The notes: generated from the letters alone by a model not told the origin. Positions 1-10,136 are shown, counted from the stretch's first letter. The stretch is DNA of 64,000 bases from Vibrio cincinnatiensis DSM 19608 (GCF_900167345.1 NZ_FUXB01000007.1:158083-222082); one strand, 5' to 3'. Numbers and translations: made by a program.

Positions 1-449
1 TCGTGGTTGGCTTTAACGTTCGTGCTGATGCTTCGGCTCGCCGTACAATTGAAGCAGAGAACATCGACTTACGTTACTACTCAATCATTTATCAATTGAT
101 TGATGAAGTGAAACAGGCAATGAGCGGTATGCTTGCTCCTGAATTTAAACAAGAAATCATTGGCCTTGCTGAAGTTCGTGATGTGTTTAAATCACCGAAA
201 TTGGGCGCTATCGCGGGTTGTATGGTGACAGAAGGCGTGATTAAACGTCATAGTCCAATTCGTGTTCTACGTGATAACGTTGTTATTTACGAAGGTGAGC
301 TTGAATCATTACGTCGCTTTAAAGATGACGTTTCTGAAGTGAAGAATGGTTACGAGTGTGGTATCGGCGTTAAGAACTATAACGACGTACGCGTGGGTGA
401 CCAGATCGAAGTGTTCGAAACCATCGAAATCCAGCGCACGATCGATTAG
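1..449 (+). CDS. infB: Translation initiation factor IF-2, C-terminal part (5' end outside window)
   Basis: These are the last 149 or so codons of IF-2, read from base 3. IF-2 is the GTPase that brings initiator fMet-tRNA to the 30S subunit and promotes subunit joining. The visible part is C-terminal to the G domain, and holds the end of domain III and the fMet-tRNA-binding beta-barrel domain C2. It ends with the family-typical stretch [17 protein letters not shown]. The gene heads the usual infB-rbfA-truB-rpsO-pnp series. A GC-rich hairpin lies between it and rbfA. Only the start is missing, because of the window edge; nothing suggests a broken gene. Confidence 0.95.
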   Translation, partial: VVGFNVRADASARRTIEAENIDLRYYSIIYQLIDEVKQAMSGMLAPEFKQEIIGLAEVRDVFKSPKLGAIAGCMVTEGVIKRHSPIRVLRDNVVIYEGELESLRRFKDDVSEVKNGYECGIGVKNYNDVRVGDQIEVFETIEIQRTID

Positions 450-494
450 CAACTAAAATTGCATTAACGGTAATGTTAGGTTGTTGAATACACC

Positions 495-522
495 ATGGGG
501 GGCTGGGAAACCATCCCCCCAT
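495..522 (+). terminator. GC-rich intergenic hairpin between infB and rbfA
   Basis: ATGGGGGG (495-502) pairs exactly with CCCCCCAT (515-522), followed by a T-rich but interrupted stretch. It looks like a weak or attenuating terminator, or an RNA-processing hairpin, inside the infB-rbfA-truB series. Its role is inferred. Confidence 0.4.
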
Positions 523-544
523 TCTTTCTACTAGTGAGAAAAAT

Positions 545-940
545 ATGCCAAAAGAATTTAGCCGAACCCAACGTGTGGCTCAGCAATTACAAAAGGAACT
601 CGCCATGATCCTACAACGTGAAGTCCGTGACTCACGCTTAGGCATGGTTACCATTTCAGATGTTGAAGTCTCTCGTGATTTAGCCTACGCCAAAGTATTT
701 GTCACTTTTTTGTGTGTGGGCGAACAGACACCAGAATCCTGTCTAAAAGCATTACGTGAACATGAAGTTCACATTCGAATGATGTTGGGAAAACGCATTC
801 GTTTACGGTTGACTCCTGAAATTCGTTTTCATTACGACAATACATTGGTGGAAGGGATGCGAATGTCTAACTTAGTCACTGAAGTGGTCAACCAAGATAA
901 ACGTCGCCAACAAGATGCAGGTCGAGAGGACGAAGAGTAA
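545..940 (+). CDS. rbfA: Ribosome-binding factor A
   Basis: RbfA is a small KH-fold protein that binds immature 30S subunits and helps mature the 5' end of 16S rRNA; it is needed for growth in the cold. The 131-residue product has the family N-terminus ([18 protein letters not shown]) and the core segment [12 protein letters not shown]. The C-terminus is acidic and charged (RREDEE-like tail), as usual in gamma-proteobacteria. The stop codon overlaps the truB start by one base (TAATG at 938-942), so the two genes are probably translationally coupled. Neighbours infB, truB and rpsO act in the same translation process. Confidence 0.96.
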   Translation: MPKEFSRTQRVAQQLQKELAMILQREVRDSRLGMVTISDVEVSRDLAYAKVFVTFLCVGEQTPESCLKALREHEVHIRMMLGKRIRLRLTPEIRFHYDNTLVEGMRMSNLVTEVVNQDKRRQQDAGREDEE

Positions 941-1881
941 TGGCACGTCGTCGTAAAGGTCGTCCAATAAACGGCGTATTACTACTGGATAAAGCGACAG
1001 GCATTTCTTCAAACGATATTTTGCAAAAGGTGAAACGACTTTATTTTGCCGAAAAAGCGGGTCATACCGGCGCGTTGGATCCTTTGGCAACGGGGATGTT
1101 GCCTATCTGTCTTGGTGAAGCGACTAAGTTTTCTCAGTTTCTGCTAGATTCTGATAAACGCTATCGTGTTATTGCCAAGCTGGGTGAACGAACCAACACG
1201 TCAGACTCGGATGGTGAAGTGGTTGAGACTCGTCCTGTTCAGGTCGATAGGGAAACCTTACTGGCTAAGGTAGACCGTTTTCGCGGTGAAACGGAGCAAG
1301 TGCCTTCGATGTTTTCAGCGCTTAAATATCAAGGTCGACCGCTTTACGAATATGCTCGTCAAGGTATCGAGGTTCCACGAGAAGCACGTAAAATACGGGT
1401 TTATGAGATTATTTTGCACCGTTTTGAAGGCGATGAAGTGGAATTGGAAGTACATTGTTCTAAAGGGACTTATATCCGAACCATTGTTGATGATTTGGGT
1501 GAAATGCTTGGATGTGGTGCGCACGTGACGATGCTACGTCGTATCGGTGTGGCGAACTACCCTGCGCAGAGTATGGTGACACTAGAACAGCTTAGCCAAC
1601 GGGTTGAACAAGCTCAGCATGAAGGCACGGATCCTTACTCATTGCTGGATGCACTTTTGTTACCTATGGATACCGCGGTACAAGACTTACCAGAAGTGAA
1701 CTTGATCCCTGAATTGGTGGATATGGTGCAGCATGGTCAAGCTGTCCAAGTGTTTGGTGCTCCAAGCGAAGGAATGGTGCGAATGACGGGGGGAGATGAA
1801 AAACGTTTTCTCGGCGTTGCTCACATCGATGAGGATGGGAAAATCGCACCAAAACGTTTAGTGGTTTATCCTCAAAGCTGA
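940..1881 (+). CDS. truB: tRNA pseudouridine(55) synthase
   Basis: TruB makes pseudouridine at position 55 in the T-loop of nearly all tRNAs and also acts as a tRNA chaperone. The 313-residue protein opens with the family segment [15 protein letters not shown]. It carries the catalytic Asp in [15 protein letters not shown] (about residues 42-56). A KGTYIRT motif follows near residue 180, and a PUA-like RNA-binding segment forms the C-terminus. Length is typical (E. coli 314). It overlaps the rbfA stop by one base. The next gene, rpsO, has its own promoter about 50 bp downstream. Confidence 0.97.
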   Translation: MARRRKGRPINGVLLLDKATGISSNDILQKVKRLYFAEKAGHTGALDPLATGMLPICLGEATKFSQFLLDSDKRYRVIAKLGERTNTSDSDGEVVETRPVQVDRETLLAKVDRFRGETEQVPSMFSALKYQGRPLYEYARQGIEVPREARKIRVYEIILHRFEGDEVELEVHCSKGTYIRTIVDDLGEMLGCGAHVTMLRRIGVANYPAQSMVTLEQLSQRVEQAQHEGTDPYSLLDALLLPMDTAVQDLPEVNLIPELVDMVQHGQAVQVFGAPSEGMVRMTGGDEKRFLGVAHIDEDGKIAPKRLVVYPQS

Positions 1882-1905
1882 AAATTACTAACCCAATATT
1901 TGCGC

Positions 1906-1934
1906 TTGTATGAATGGGTTTTATTCCCTATAAT
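1906..1934 (+). promoter_or_regulatory. Sigma-70 promoter for rpsO
   Basis: TTGTAT (1906-1911), a 17-bp spacer, then an exact TATAAT (1929-1934), about 70 bp before the rpsO start. A G/C-rich discriminator (CGCGC) follows, as expected for a growth-rate-controlled ribosomal-protein promoter. Confidence 0.6.
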
Positions 1935-2006
1935 TCGCGCTTCTCGTGTCGGCTGAATCAGAGATTGGCTGACACAACGATTAACTTAACTCTTTAGGAG
2001 AGAATG

Positions 2007-2276
2007 ATGTCTCTGAATGCAGAAACTAAAGCAGCAATCGTTGCTGAATATGCTCGTAGCGAAGGCGATACTGGTTCACCAGAAGTACAAGTAGCACTAC
2101 AGACTGCTTCTATCAACCATTTACAAGATCACTTTAAAGAACACAAAGGCGATCACCATAGCCGTCGTGGTCTGCTACGCATGGTTTCAAGCCGTCGTAA
2201 ACTTCTAGATTACCTAAAAGGTAAAGATCTAGGACGCTACCAAGACCTAATCAAACGTCTAGGCCTACGTCGCTAA
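2007..2276 (+). CDS. rpsO: 30S ribosomal protein S15
   Basis: S15 is a primary 16S rRNA-binding protein of the 30S platform that nucleates S6/S18 binding. The 89-residue product contains the signature [14 protein letters not shown] and [21 protein letters not shown] and ends in RLGLRR, as in E. coli S15. Two ATG codons occur in tandem (2004 and 2007). The second is chosen because AGGAG at 1996-2000 is six bases from it but only three from the first, and it gives the exact family N-terminus MSLNAET. In E. coli rpsO is autoregulated by an mRNA pseudoknot over the start; I did not fold this one. A strong terminator follows. Confidence 0.97.
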   Translation: MSLNAETKAAIVAEYARSEGDTGSPEVQVALQTASINHLQDHFKEHKGDHHSRRGLLRMVSSRRKLLDYLKGKDLGRYQDLIKRLGLRR

Positions 2277-2303
2277 TCAGTGGCTGCATAGTACAGTTTG
2301 TTT

Positions 2304-2329
2304 AAAAAAGGGGCATTAGCCCCTTTTTT
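2304..2329 (+). terminator. Rho-independent terminator after rpsO
   Basis: GGGGC/GCCCC stem with an ATTA loop, flanked by six A and followed by six T. Some read-through into pnp is usual in related bacteria. Confidence 0.85.
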
Positions 2330-2380
2330 GTTATCTAAATTTGGCATATCCCCACGTAAGTAGTTTATACTACACGCCGT

Positions 2381-2559
2381 CCAACATTCAGTGTTGGCTT
2401 TGTTATCTCTCACTGCATTACAGTCACCCCAGTCGGCCAGCAGGTCGCGGCTATTAAAAAGTGATTTGGATTATAGAATCTCTTTTTACTAGTCGCGATT
2501 GGTAATGCTTTGAGTGTTGATTAATTTATCTAGGGTTCCCCCTAGAAAAGGAAAACTCA
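2381..2559 (+). promoter_or_regulatory. Structured 5' leader of pnp
   Basis: This gap holds a small inverted repeat (CCAACA...TGTTGG, 2381-2397). It also holds two distant complementary stretches, GCATTAC (2415-2421) and GTAATGC (2502-2508), that could close a long stem. In E. coli the pnp leader forms a long hairpin cut by RNase III, which lets PNPase repress its own translation. The same role here is inferred from position. A possible -10 (TATACT, 2366-2371) lies just upstream. Confidence 0.4.
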
Positions 2560-4698
2560 ATGTTCGAAAAACCAGTAGTAAAAACCTTCCAATACGGAAA
2601 TCATACCGTTACTTTAGAAACTGGCGTAATGGCACGTCAGGCCACCGCAGCGGTAATGGCAACCATGGACGACACCGCAGTATTTGTTTCTGTTGTCGGT
2701 AAAAAAGAAGCAGTACAAGGTCAAGACTTTTTCCCGCTAACTGTAAACTACCAAGAGCGGACTTACGCAGCAGGTAAAATTCCTGGTGGTTTCTTTAAAC
2801 GTGAAGGTCGCCCTTCTGAAAGCGAAACCTTAATTGCTCGCTTGATTGACCGCCCAATTCGTCCGTTATTCCCAGATGCTTTCACGAATGAAGTTCAAGT
2901 GATTGCAACTGTAGTTTCTGTTAACCCGAATGTTCAGCCAGATATCATCACTATGATTGGTACTTCGGCAGCTTTGGCGATTTCTGGTATTCCATTTAAT
3001 GGTCCTATCGGTTCTGCTCGTGTGGGTCATATCGATGGTCAATTGGTGTTAAACCCAAGTCCAAAAGAATTAGACAAATCTCGTCTTGATCTTGTTGTTG
3101 CTGGTACTGAAGGTGCGGTTCTGATGGTGGAATCAGAAGCGGATATTCTGACTGAAGAAGAAATGCTTGCGGCCGTTGTTTATGGTCATGATCAACAGCA
3201 AGTGGTCATCAAGGCGATTAATGAATTTGCTGCTGAAGTAGCAACGCCAGCTTGGGAATGGCAAGCTCCAGAAGAAAATACCGCACTGAAAGAGAAAATT
3301 GCGCTATTGGCTGAAGCTCGTTTTACCGAGGCTTACCAAATTACTGAAAAAATGGCGCGTTATGAGCAAGTGGGTCAGATCAAGTCTGATGTGATTGATG
3401 CGCTATTAGCAGAAGATGAGACGCTTGATGTTATGGACATCAAGAAGATGCTAAGTTCTCTTGAGAAAAAAGTGGTACGTGGCCGCATTATCGCTGGTGA
3501 AAAACGTATCGACGGTCGTGAGAAAGATATGATTCGTGCTCTGGATGTTCGTACGGGTGTTTTACCTCGTACCCACGGTAGCGCGCTCTTTACTCGTGGT
3601 GAAACACAGGCATTGGTTACTGCAACGCTAGGTACTCAGCGTGATGCTCAAATCATTGATGAACTCACCGGTGAGAAGAAAGATCACTTCTTATTGCATT
3701 ATAACTTCCCTCCATACTGTGTTGGTGAAACTGGATTTGTTGGTTCTCCGAAGCGTCGTGAAATTGGCCATGGTCGTTTAGCGAAGCGTGGCATTGCGGC
3801 GGTAATGCCATCGGTTGATGAATTCCCATACACAGTGCGTGTTGTATCTGAAATTACAGAGTCAAACGGTTCTTCTTCTATGGCTTCGGTTTGTGGTTCT
3901 TCGCTTGCTCTGATGGATGCGGGTGTGCCAATTAAAGCCTCTGTTGCAGGTATTGCCATGGGCTTAGTGAAAGAAGAGCAAGACTTTGTCGTGCTTTCTG
4001 ACATTCTTGGTGATGAAGATCATTTGGGCGATATGGACTTTAAAGTTGCAGGTACTTCTAATGGTGTGACTGCACTGCAAATGGATATCAAGATCGAAGG
4101 CATTACTAAAGAGATCATGCAAATTGCGCTTAACCAAGCGAAAGGTGCCCGTCTGCACATTCTTTCTGTAATGGATCAAGCCATTGCTGGTGCTCGTGAC
4201 GATATCTCTGAATTTGCCCCTCGTATTCATACGATGAAGATCAGCGCTGAGAAGATCAAAGATGTGATCGGTAAAGGTGGTGCGGTTATTCGTATGCTGA
4301 CCGAAGAAACAGGCACAACCATTGAAATCGAAGACGACGGCACAATTAAGATTGCAGCGACTGATGGCGATCAAGCGAAAGAAGCGATTCGTCGTATTGA
4401 ACAGATCACCGCAGAAGTCGAAGTTGGGCGAATTTATACAGGTAAAGTTGCTCGTCTTGCTGATTTTGGTGCGTTCGTGACCGTGCTACCGGGTAAAGAT
4501 GGTTTAGTCCATATTTCACAAATTGCTGATAAGCGTATCGAAAAAGTGTCTGATGTTCTTTCTGAAGGCCAAGAAGTTCAAGTGAAAGTATTGGAAATCG
4601 ACCGTCAAGGTCGTGTTCGTCTGAGCATGAAAGAAGCGGTAGAGAAACCTGCGGAAGAAGTCACTCAACAAGAAAATGCTGCACCTGCTGCGGAATAA
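2560..4698 (+). CDS. pnp: Polyribonucleotide nucleotidyltransferase (PNPase)
   Basis: PNPase degrades RNA 3' to 5' by phosphorolysis and is part of the RNA degradosome. The 712 residues show two RNase PH-like domains (about 1-210 and 310-540) joined by a helical domain. The catalytic core has the phosphate-binding [21 protein letters not shown] region (about residues 433-453). A KH domain follows ([16 protein letters not shown], about 568-583), then an S1 domain ([18 protein letters not shown], about 622-639). The length matches E. coli (711). The last residues are an acidic, low-complexity tail. A clear SD, AGAAAAGGAAAA, precedes the ATG. The gene has its own leader and ends at a strong terminator. 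Confidence 0.98.
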   Translation: MFEKPVVKTFQYGNHTVTLETGVMARQATAAVMATMDDTAVFVSVVGKKEAVQGQDFFPLTVNYQERTYAAGKIPGGFFKREGRPSESETLIARLIDRPIRPLFPDAFTNEVQVIATVVSVNPNVQPDIITMIGTSAALAISGIPFNGPIGSARVGHIDGQLVLNPSPKELDKSRLDLVVAGTEGAVLMVESEADILTEEEMLAAVVYGHDQQQVVIKAINEFAAEVATPAWEWQAPEENTALKEKIALLAEARFTEAYQITEKMARYEQVGQIKSDVIDALLAEDETLDVMDIKKMLSSLEKKVVRGRIIAGEKRIDGREKDMIRALDVRTGVLPRTHGSALFTRGETQALVTATLGTQRDAQIIDELTGEKKDHFLLHYNFPPYCVGETGFVGSPKRREIGHGRLAKRGIAAVMPSVDEFPYTVRVVSEITESNGSSSMASVCGSSLALMDAGVPIKASVAGIAMGLVKEEQDFVVLSDILGDEDHLGDMDFKVAGTSNGVTALQMDIKIEGITKEIMQIALNQAKGARLHILSVMDQAIAGARDDISEFAPRIHTMKISAEKIKDVIGKGGAVIRMLTEETGTTIEIEDDGTIKIAATDGDQAKEAIRRIEQITAEVEVGRIYTGKVARLADFGAFVTVLPGKDGLVHISQIADKRIEKVSDVLSEGQEVQVKVLEIDRQGRVRLSMKEAVEKPAEEVTQQENAAPAAE

Positions 4699-4755
4699 TT
4701 GCTGAGAGATTATCACTAAGAACAGTTTTCGCTTTTTGGTGATAAAGCATGTTAT

Positions 4756-4782
4756 AAAGGGAGCGTGATTCGCTCCCTTTTT
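4756..4782 (+). terminator. Rho-independent terminator after pnp
   Basis: AAAGGGAGCG / CGCTCCCTTT perfect 10-bp stem with a TGATT loop and a T-run. It separates pnp from nlpI. Confidence 0.85.
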
Positions 4783-4816
4783 AATTTACCATGCGAAACA
4801 ACAGGAGTATGGATTT

Positions 4817-5722
4817 GTGAAATGGTTTCAAACCGCTCTCGTTAATATGACACTTTTGCTGCTTGCTGGATGTGTCTCTACGGGATCTCAACAGGCTCAG
4901 TGGGCTTATCCTCCTATGGCTATTCCACTACAGGCCAGTGTGCAGCAAGAAGTACAAATAGCTCGTTTAACTCAATTATTGCAACGTACAGATTTGAGTG
5001 ATGATATTCGAGCAAAAATGTTTTTTGAGCGGGGAAATAGCTATGACAATGTGGGCTTACGTGATCTCGCTCGTTTGGATTTCACACAGTCACTGTCGCT
5101 CAATCCTGTTCAACCCGATATTTTTAATTTACTTGGGGTTTACTATACCGAAGCTGGGGAATTTGATGCCGCTTATGAGGCGTTTGACTCCACTTTAGAA
5201 TTGGATCCAAGTAATGAATATGCCGTACGTAATCGAGCCATTGCGCTTTATTATGGGGAGCGTACCGAGCTGGCTTTTGATGAAATAACTCAACATTATC
5301 AACAAGATCCGTCTGACCCATTTCGAGCACTCTGGCTTTATATTATTCAAAGTGAACTCAACCCAGAGCAAGCAAGAGAAGCGTTAGCTTCACGTTACCA
5401 GCAACATGATGAACAGTGGGGTTGGGTGATGGTTGGGTTGATGTTGGATAACATCTCAGAAGAACAGCTGTTTAAGATTTTGCTCAATAATACCCGAGAT
5501 AATACAGCATTGGCTCAACAGTTAACGGAAACCTATTTTTATCTAGGTAAGCGTTACCAATTGCAGGGCAATTATGCTCATGCCATCTCTCTTTACAAAC
5601 TGGCGCTCTCTTTTAATGTCTATGAATATGTCGAGCATCGCTACTCTTTCCTTGAGCTAGGACGTATTTATCACAATTTACGTGAAGCCCAATTGGCAAA
5701 AGCACAAAATAAAGCCTCATAA
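4817..5722 (+). CDS. nlpI: Lipoprotein NlpI (TPR-repeat outer-membrane lipoprotein)
   Basis: NlpI is an outer-membrane lipoprotein whose TPR superhelix scaffolds peptidoglycan enzymes and delivers the Spr/MepS endopeptidase to the protease Prc. The signal sequence ends in a lipobox, LLLLAGC, with the lipidated Cys near residue 19. TPR motifs are visible from about residue 65 on (GNSYDNVGLRDLARLDFTQS, then LLGVYYTEAGEFDAAYEAF). At 301 residues it has the usual length. The start is GTG with CAGGAG nine bases upstream. It follows pnp as in E. coli, behind a terminator. Confidence 0.94.
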   Translation: MKWFQTALVNMTLLLLAGCVSTGSQQAQWAYPPMAIPLQASVQQEVQIARLTQLLQRTDLSDDIRAKMFFERGNSYDNVGLRDLARLDFTQSLSLNPVQPDIFNLLGVYYTEAGEFDAAYEAFDSTLELDPSNEYAVRNRAIALYYGERTELAFDEITQHYQQDPSDPFRALWLYIIQSELNPEQAREALASRYQQHDEQWGWVMVGLMLDNISEEQLFKILLNNTRDNTALAQQLTETYFYLGKRYQLQGNYAHAISLYKLALSFNVYEYVEHRYSFLELGRIYHNLREAQLAKAQNKAS

Positions 5723-5729
5723 TGATTTG

Positions 5730-5765
5730 GGCAGCATCACATCCTATTCATGATGCTGCCTTTAT
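5730..5765 (+). terminator. Terminator after nlpI, between convergent genes
   Basis: GGCAGCATCA / TGATGCTGCC perfect stem (5730-5739, 5751-5760) followed by TTTATTCTTTT. It faces the end of ubiV. Confidence 0.8.
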
Positions 5766-5769
5766 TCTT

Positions 5770-6648
5770 TTAACCATTGACTAAGGTTAACCCAGCCATG
5801 TGGTGCCAGTAACCGTTACATTGATGGCTGGCGAGCGGTTGGGGGTGTTTACCTTGCTCATTGGCTTTGAAACGCTGAAGGTGGTCAAAGGTTTCTATAC
5901 CCAGAGGGCTTAGGCGCACGACATCCACGAATCCTTCCATGCTGGGTAAATCATTGACTAAGTTATAACAGTAGCCTGACTGGGTTTGAATACCATTCAA
6001 ATTGAAGACTTCTTGTCCTTCTTGGCTTTGTATTTGGATTCCCGTGGGATAGCGAACACAGCAGGTTTCACATTCATCTTTTGCTCGGTTTTCAGCGCGG
6101 GCCGTAAAGCAGCGAGCGGAATAAGCCAGAGGCAAATAGCCGTGAGCAAATACTTCGGTCTCAAATTTATCTTTAATGTTTAAGGTTTCACACTGTTTTA
6201 GTACATTGATGAGCCATTGACGTGAAAGCTCAACGGGCATGCACCAACGAATCATCCCTTGTTTGAGAAAAAGTTTCAGGGTTTGCGCATTGTAGCAATT
6301 GATGGCTGGGCCGACGACAAAAGGGACGTTTTGTTCATGAGCCATTTGAATGGCAGACACATCGTTCGCTTCCAATGTAAATTCACCATTATCAATGTAC
6401 TTTTTCATTACATTGATTTCACTCGGCGCTTCAAGTAATGCCATGGTTGACAGGACAACTTCCTTGCCTTGGGCGGTGAGCTGTTTTGCTAAATCAAACC
6501 AATCTGCGGCTTTGAGCTCTCGACGTTTAGAGCAGACCGTTTCTCCTAAGTAAATGATATCGGCTGAGCTTTCACAAGCTTGCTGATAAAACTGTTCTAC
6601 CTCGTTTTTGGGCCAAAAGTACAGTAGAGGGCCTAATGCGTATTTCAT
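5770..6648 (-). CDS. ubiV: Oxygen-independent ubiquinone biosynthesis protein UbiV (U32 family)
   Basis: UbiV pairs with UbiU in a 4Fe-4S heterodimer needed for O2-independent ubiquinone synthesis, together with UbiT. The 292-residue protein starts [14 protein letters not shown]. It keeps the four cluster-ligand cysteines at exactly the E. coli positions: C39 (GETVCSK), C180 (SARCF), C193 and C197 (DECETCC). The start at 6648 is preferred over an in-frame ATG 27 bases upstream because AGGGAG lies just before it and the N-terminus then aligns with the family. It is 17 bases downstream of ubiU, so the two are probably cotranscribed. Confidence 0.95.
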   Translation of the reverse strand: MKYALGPLLYFWPKNEVEQFYQQACESSADIIYLGETVCSKRRELKAADWFDLAKQLTAQGKEVVLSTMALLEAPSEINVMKKYIDNGEFTLEANDVSAIQMAHEQNVPFVVGPAINCYNAQTLKLFLKQGMIRWCMPVELSRQWLINVLKQCETLNIKDKFETEVFAHGYLPLAYSARCFTARAENRAKDECETCCVRYPTGIQIQSQEGQEVFNLNGIQTQSGYCYNLVNDLPSMEGFVDVVRLSPLGIETFDHLQRFKANEQGKHPQPLASHQCNGYWHHMAGLTLVNG

Positions 6649-6665
6649 GGTTTTCTCCCTGTTCA

Positions 6666-7679
6666 TTATTGCCACTTACGATGATAAGCGCCAAGGGTCG
6701 TTTGGGTACCTTCTGATACATTAGCGAGGCTGGCATCCCAAGCTGGTTTTACTTGATACTGTTCTGGATTGGCAAGGTAGTGATCGATAGTTGCTCGCCA
6801 TGTTCGCGTGACTTGTTCTACATAGGCGGGGCTGCGTTGGCGTCCTTCTATTTTCACCGATGCAACATTGGCGGCAAACAATTCAGGCAACATCGACAAC
6901 GTATTTAAGCTAGTGGGTTCTTCCAGAGCATGATAGCGTTTTTGCTCTCCTTCAAGCTCTGAAATAAAGCGCCCTTTGCATAGGGTGGGGTAGCCTGCGT
7001 TTTCCCCACAAGCATAGCGGTCAATCAATACGTCATTCAGGCGAGACTCCAGCCCTAGCTCTGTTTCTTGCCAGCGTACATATTTAGCTGGAGAGCAAGC
7101 TCCGACTGTATTGGGGGATTCTCCTGTCATATAGGAAGAAAGATAGCAACGACCTTCCGACATAATACATAAACTGCCGAAAGCAAAGACTTCTAATTCA
7201 ACGCCTGATGAAATATTGCGAGACAGTTGTTTGACTTGGTGGATGGAAAGAACTCGGGGTAAAACGATACGCTTGACGTTAAAATTTTTTTGATAAAATT
7301 CAATGGCTTTAACATTGGTGGCTGAAGCTTGTACTGAAAGGTGCAATTCAAGTTCTGGGTAGTGCTCTGCTGCATAATCCAGAATGGCAATATCGGCAAT
7401 AATGAGAGCATCTACCCCCAGAGCTGCCGCCTGATCCACCGCTTGGGTCCAACGTTGGAAGCCATCAGGGTGAGCAAATGTATTTAATGCAATATGCAGT
7501 TTTTTATCTCGATCGTGTACATAGTCGATCGCTTTTTCTAGTTTTTTACCCGTAAAGTTTAAGCCGGCAAAGTGACGGGCATTGGTATCGTCTTTAAAAC
7601 CGATATAAACCGCATCTGCGCCACAATCAATGGCGGTTTTCAGGGCAGGCAAATTACCTGCGGGACAGAGTAGTTCCAT
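6666..7679 (-). CDS. ubiU: Oxygen-independent ubiquinone biosynthesis protein UbiU (U32 family)
   Basis: UbiU is the partner of UbiV in anaerobic ring hydroxylation during ubiquinone synthesis. The 337-residue protein opens [18 protein letters not shown], the U32 N-terminus. It has the four cluster cysteines C171 and C178 ([13 protein letters not shown]), C195 (GACSPAKY) and C234 (YPTLCKGRF), spaced as in E. coli UbiU (offset of two). It also has the U32 segment [13 protein letters not shown]. It is the first gene of the ubiUV pair. Unlike E. coli, where ubiT is adjacent and divergent, the 2-kb rocS gene sits between ubiU and ubiT here. Confidence 0.95.
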   Translation of the reverse strand: MELLCPAGNLPALKTAIDCGADAVYIGFKDDTNARHFAGLNFTGKKLEKAIDYVHDRDKKLHIALNTFAHPDGFQRWTQAVDQAAALGVDALIIADIAILDYAAEHYPELELHLSVQASATNVKAIEFYQKNFNVKRIVLPRVLSIHQVKQLSRNISSGVELEVFAFGSLCIMSEGRCYLSSYMTGESPNTVGACSPAKYVRWQETELGLESRLNDVLIDRYACGENAGYPTLCKGRFISELEGEQKRYHALEEPTSLNTLSMLPELFAANVASVKIEGRQRSPAYVEQVTRTWRATIDHYLANPEQYQVKPAWDASLANVSEGTQTTLGAYHRKWQ

Positions 7680-7783
7680 TGCTCATTACTGTTTTTAAAG
7701 GAAAAGTTTCTATATTTTAGAAACAGCGAGATCTAATCTCCTTGATATAAGGCAGGTTTCATTCATTCAATGCGTATTTACCT

Positions 7784-7806
7784 ATAAAGGCTTATTGCGA
7801 TAAGCC
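7784..7806 (-). terminator. Possible weak terminator after rocS
   Basis: On the minus strand GGCTTAT-CGCA-ATAAGCC is followed by TTTAT. The stem is AT-rich and the T-run short, so rocS transcripts may partly read through into ubiUV. Confidence 0.4.
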
Positions 7807-7832
7807 CCACACGGTACGCTGGCTGATAGCGG

Positions 7833-9878
7833 TTATTCGATATTGATGGGGGCGCGTCGATGTTGAGCGAATAATTCTTCGACTTCATACTTAGGTTTGG
7901 GGCGATAAAAATGAAAACCTTGAATGGTATGACAGTGAAGATGAGAGAGTAGTGTTGCTTGTTCCTGCGTTTCTACCCCTTCGGCCACAACACTGAGATT
8001 GAGGGCTTTTCCTAATTTAATGATGCTTTCAATGACCGTCACTTGTTTAGGAAGGGTATCTATGTCGGCAATAAATGTCCGATCTATCTTTAATTCATCA
8101 ATGGGAAAACGGGCTAAATAGGCCAGTGATGAATAGCCAGTACCAAAATCATCAATAGACAGCGAAAACCCTAATTTCTTGATAGCATTTAACATTTGAA
8201 GAGTATGTGCACTGTCACTCATCACCGCACTTTCGGTAAGTTCAAAGGTAATACAGCTAGGGTCAACGCCAGTTTGCTGAAGTAATTTCTCAAGATGATG
8301 GATTAAGTGCGCATTACCAAACTGTTCCGGAGAAATATTAATAGCTACTTTACCGGGTAAAATATTTTGCTGCTGCCAGCGTTTGACAGTAACAAAAACC
8401 TCTCGTATGACAACTCGTCCTAGATGTTCAATTAATCCCGCTTTTTCAGCTACAGGAATAAATGCGCCGGGGCTGATGTAACCTTCAATGGGGTGCTTCC
8501 AACGAACTAGGGCTTCAGCGCCATTGATACTGAAATCACGCGCATTGACTTTGGGTTGATACCAAACCTCTAGGCCATTTTGTTGCAGGGCTTTTTGTAG
8601 TTCAATTTCTAGCCATAAACGCATTCGCGCTTCTTTATTCATCTGGTTATTAAAGGTTATCCAGCGGTTTCGGCCTCGCTCTTTGGCTTCATACATGGCG
8701 GTATCGGCATTTTGTAGTAATACCCTTGCGTTATTACCATCTCCTGGAAATTGAACACAACCGATAGAACATGCCAGACGTTTGCTAAAATGGTGCAGGT
8801 CGAAAGGTTGATTAATAAGAGTGATGATGCGATCGGCTAACCTTTCTCCGACTTTTTCGTGTTCTGGCTCTGGAATGATGAGTCCAAACTCATCGCCACC
8901 TAAATGGCCTAATACGGCTTGAGGCGGGAGTAGGCGTTTCAGGCGACTTGAGACTTCTTTAATCACCTTATCTCCAATGTGGTGCCCTAATGAGTCATTG
9001 ATATTTTTAAAGTTATCAATATCTAGATAAAGCATGACCAATGGAATTTGGTTATCAATAAAATGGTCGAGACGTTTGGTGAATCCTAAGCGGTTATTAA
9101 CGCCAGTCAACGGGTCAACATGAGTATTTTGTTGAGGGGAAACTAAGGGATGGGCGGTTTGCTCAGCATCTTGAATGACAACAAGGTATGCCGGTTGGCG
9201 AAATAAGGTTGTTTGAGTCGCTCGGAGTTGTATTCGCCGTTCACCCCCGCAACGTGGTCCAGTTAAACAAAAGAACGGCTCGTGGATGAGCTTATCCATT
9301 ATTGAAGAATCAAAGGGTTGCTGAGTTAATTCATCGATAAAGAGTTGAGAAAGCGATTCACCGAGTAAGCTTTGGCTTTCGTTATACCCTAGTAGCTGTA
9401 TGGCTGATGAGTTTGCTGACAATATGTAATCTTCTTCCACTAGTAGAACGCCAAGTGGGAGTAGCTGGCTTAAGGCAAGAAACCGGTGTTCTGTTTCTTT
9501 TAAAGAGTGCTGCAATGTGTGCTTTTCTGACTCATCTGTCGCTTGAAAAAGAATATAATCGGGATGTTCTTCATGAAAAATGGGTGAGAGCGAAATATGG
9601 AGGTGGGTTGCGAATCCGAGCCAGTCAATCTCAATCTCAGTGTTGATCGTTTCACCATGGAAAGCTCGGTCATAATAGGGTTTTAGTTGCTGATACACTT
9701 CTTCGTTAAAAATGTGTTTGTCATCCATGCCTACCATTTCAAAGGTCGTAAAACCACTGAGTTCCGCATAGCGTTCATTCACGAGCACATATTGATGTTG
9801 GCGATCAAAGATAGCGATCCAAATAGCGCTATGTTCGGTTATTTTATTAAACCAATAGGGTAAATATTGAGTGGGCAT
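7833..9878 (-). CDS. rocS: PAS-PAS-GGDEF-EAL cyclic-di-GMP enzyme, RocS-like
   Basis: A c-di-GMP turnover protein of 681 residues without membrane segments. Two PAS domains (about 10-115 and 130-235) precede a GGDEF domain (about 255-410) and an EAL domain (about 422-670). The cyclase motif LGGDEFG is intact at 327-331, but no RxxD inhibitory site precedes it. The phosphodiesterase residues also look intact: EALVRW (455-460), INISPEQF, ELTES, SIDDFGTGYSS (574-584), LKIDR and VAEGVET. Domain order and position between the ubi genes match V. cholerae RocS (VC0653), which affects rugosity, biofilm and motility. Whether synthesis or breakdown dominates cannot be told from sequence. Confidence 0.9.
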   Translation of the reverse strand: MPTQYLPYWFNKITEHSAIWIAIFDRQHQYVLVNERYAELSGFTTFEMVGMDDKHIFNEEVYQQLKPYYDRAFHGETINTEIEIDWLGFATHLHISLSPIFHEEHPDYILFQATDESEKHTLQHSLKETEHRFLALSQLLPLGVLLVEEDYILSANSSAIQLLGYNESQSLLGESLSQLFIDELTQQPFDSSIMDKLIHEPFFCLTGPRCGGERRIQLRATQTTLFRQPAYLVVIQDAEQTAHPLVSPQQNTHVDPLTGVNNRLGFTKRLDHFIDNQIPLVMLYLDIDNFKNINDSLGHHIGDKVIKEVSSRLKRLLPPQAVLGHLGGDEFGLIIPEPEHEKVGERLADRIITLINQPFDLHHFSKRLACSIGCVQFPGDGNNARVLLQNADTAMYEAKERGRNRWITFNNQMNKEARMRLWLEIELQKALQQNGLEVWYQPKVNARDFSINGAEALVRWKHPIEGYISPGAFIPVAEKAGLIEHLGRVVIREVFVTVKRWQQQNILPGKVAINISPEQFGNAHLIHHLEKLLQQTGVDPSCITFELTESAVMSDSAHTLQMLNAIKKLGFSLSIDDFGTGYSSLAYLARFPIDELKIDRTFIADIDTLPKQVTVIESIIKLGKALNLSVVAEGVETQEQATLLSHLHCHTIQGFHFYRPKPKYEVEELFAQHRRAPINIE

Positions 9879-10136
9879 TAAGAGGTGACCAAACCTAGAA
9901 AAACTGTACTATTCACAAGTGATTAACTCGTCTAAATTTCATCAACTATAACGTTGATTCACAAGGTTGGAAAGCGACATAAAAACCTTTGATTAATAAT
10001 TGTTTGCCAAGCTCAACAGCGAGAGGCGTTATGGTAGAAATGGAGAAAATTCCTTTTCTTTGATGCATAACAGGTACGAGACTCGGCTGAACCATTATGA
10101 TTGCTCATTATGATTCTAAGGTAACGGATAACACGC
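9879..10136. other. Divergent rocS/ubiT intergenic region
   Basis: 258 bp without a coding region, between two divergent genes, so it must hold both promoters. I found no convincing FNR box (TTGAT-N4-ATCAA), although ubiT might be expected to respond to oxygen. Confidence 0.5.

Noticed and set aside
3699..4374. Two overlapping minus-strand open frames (101 and 136 codons) within pnp
   Set aside because: Fully antisense to the conserved PNPase core; no recognisable protein.
9879..10136. FNR site for anaerobic ubiT control
   Set aside because: No TTGAT-N4-ATCAA match better than chance was found.
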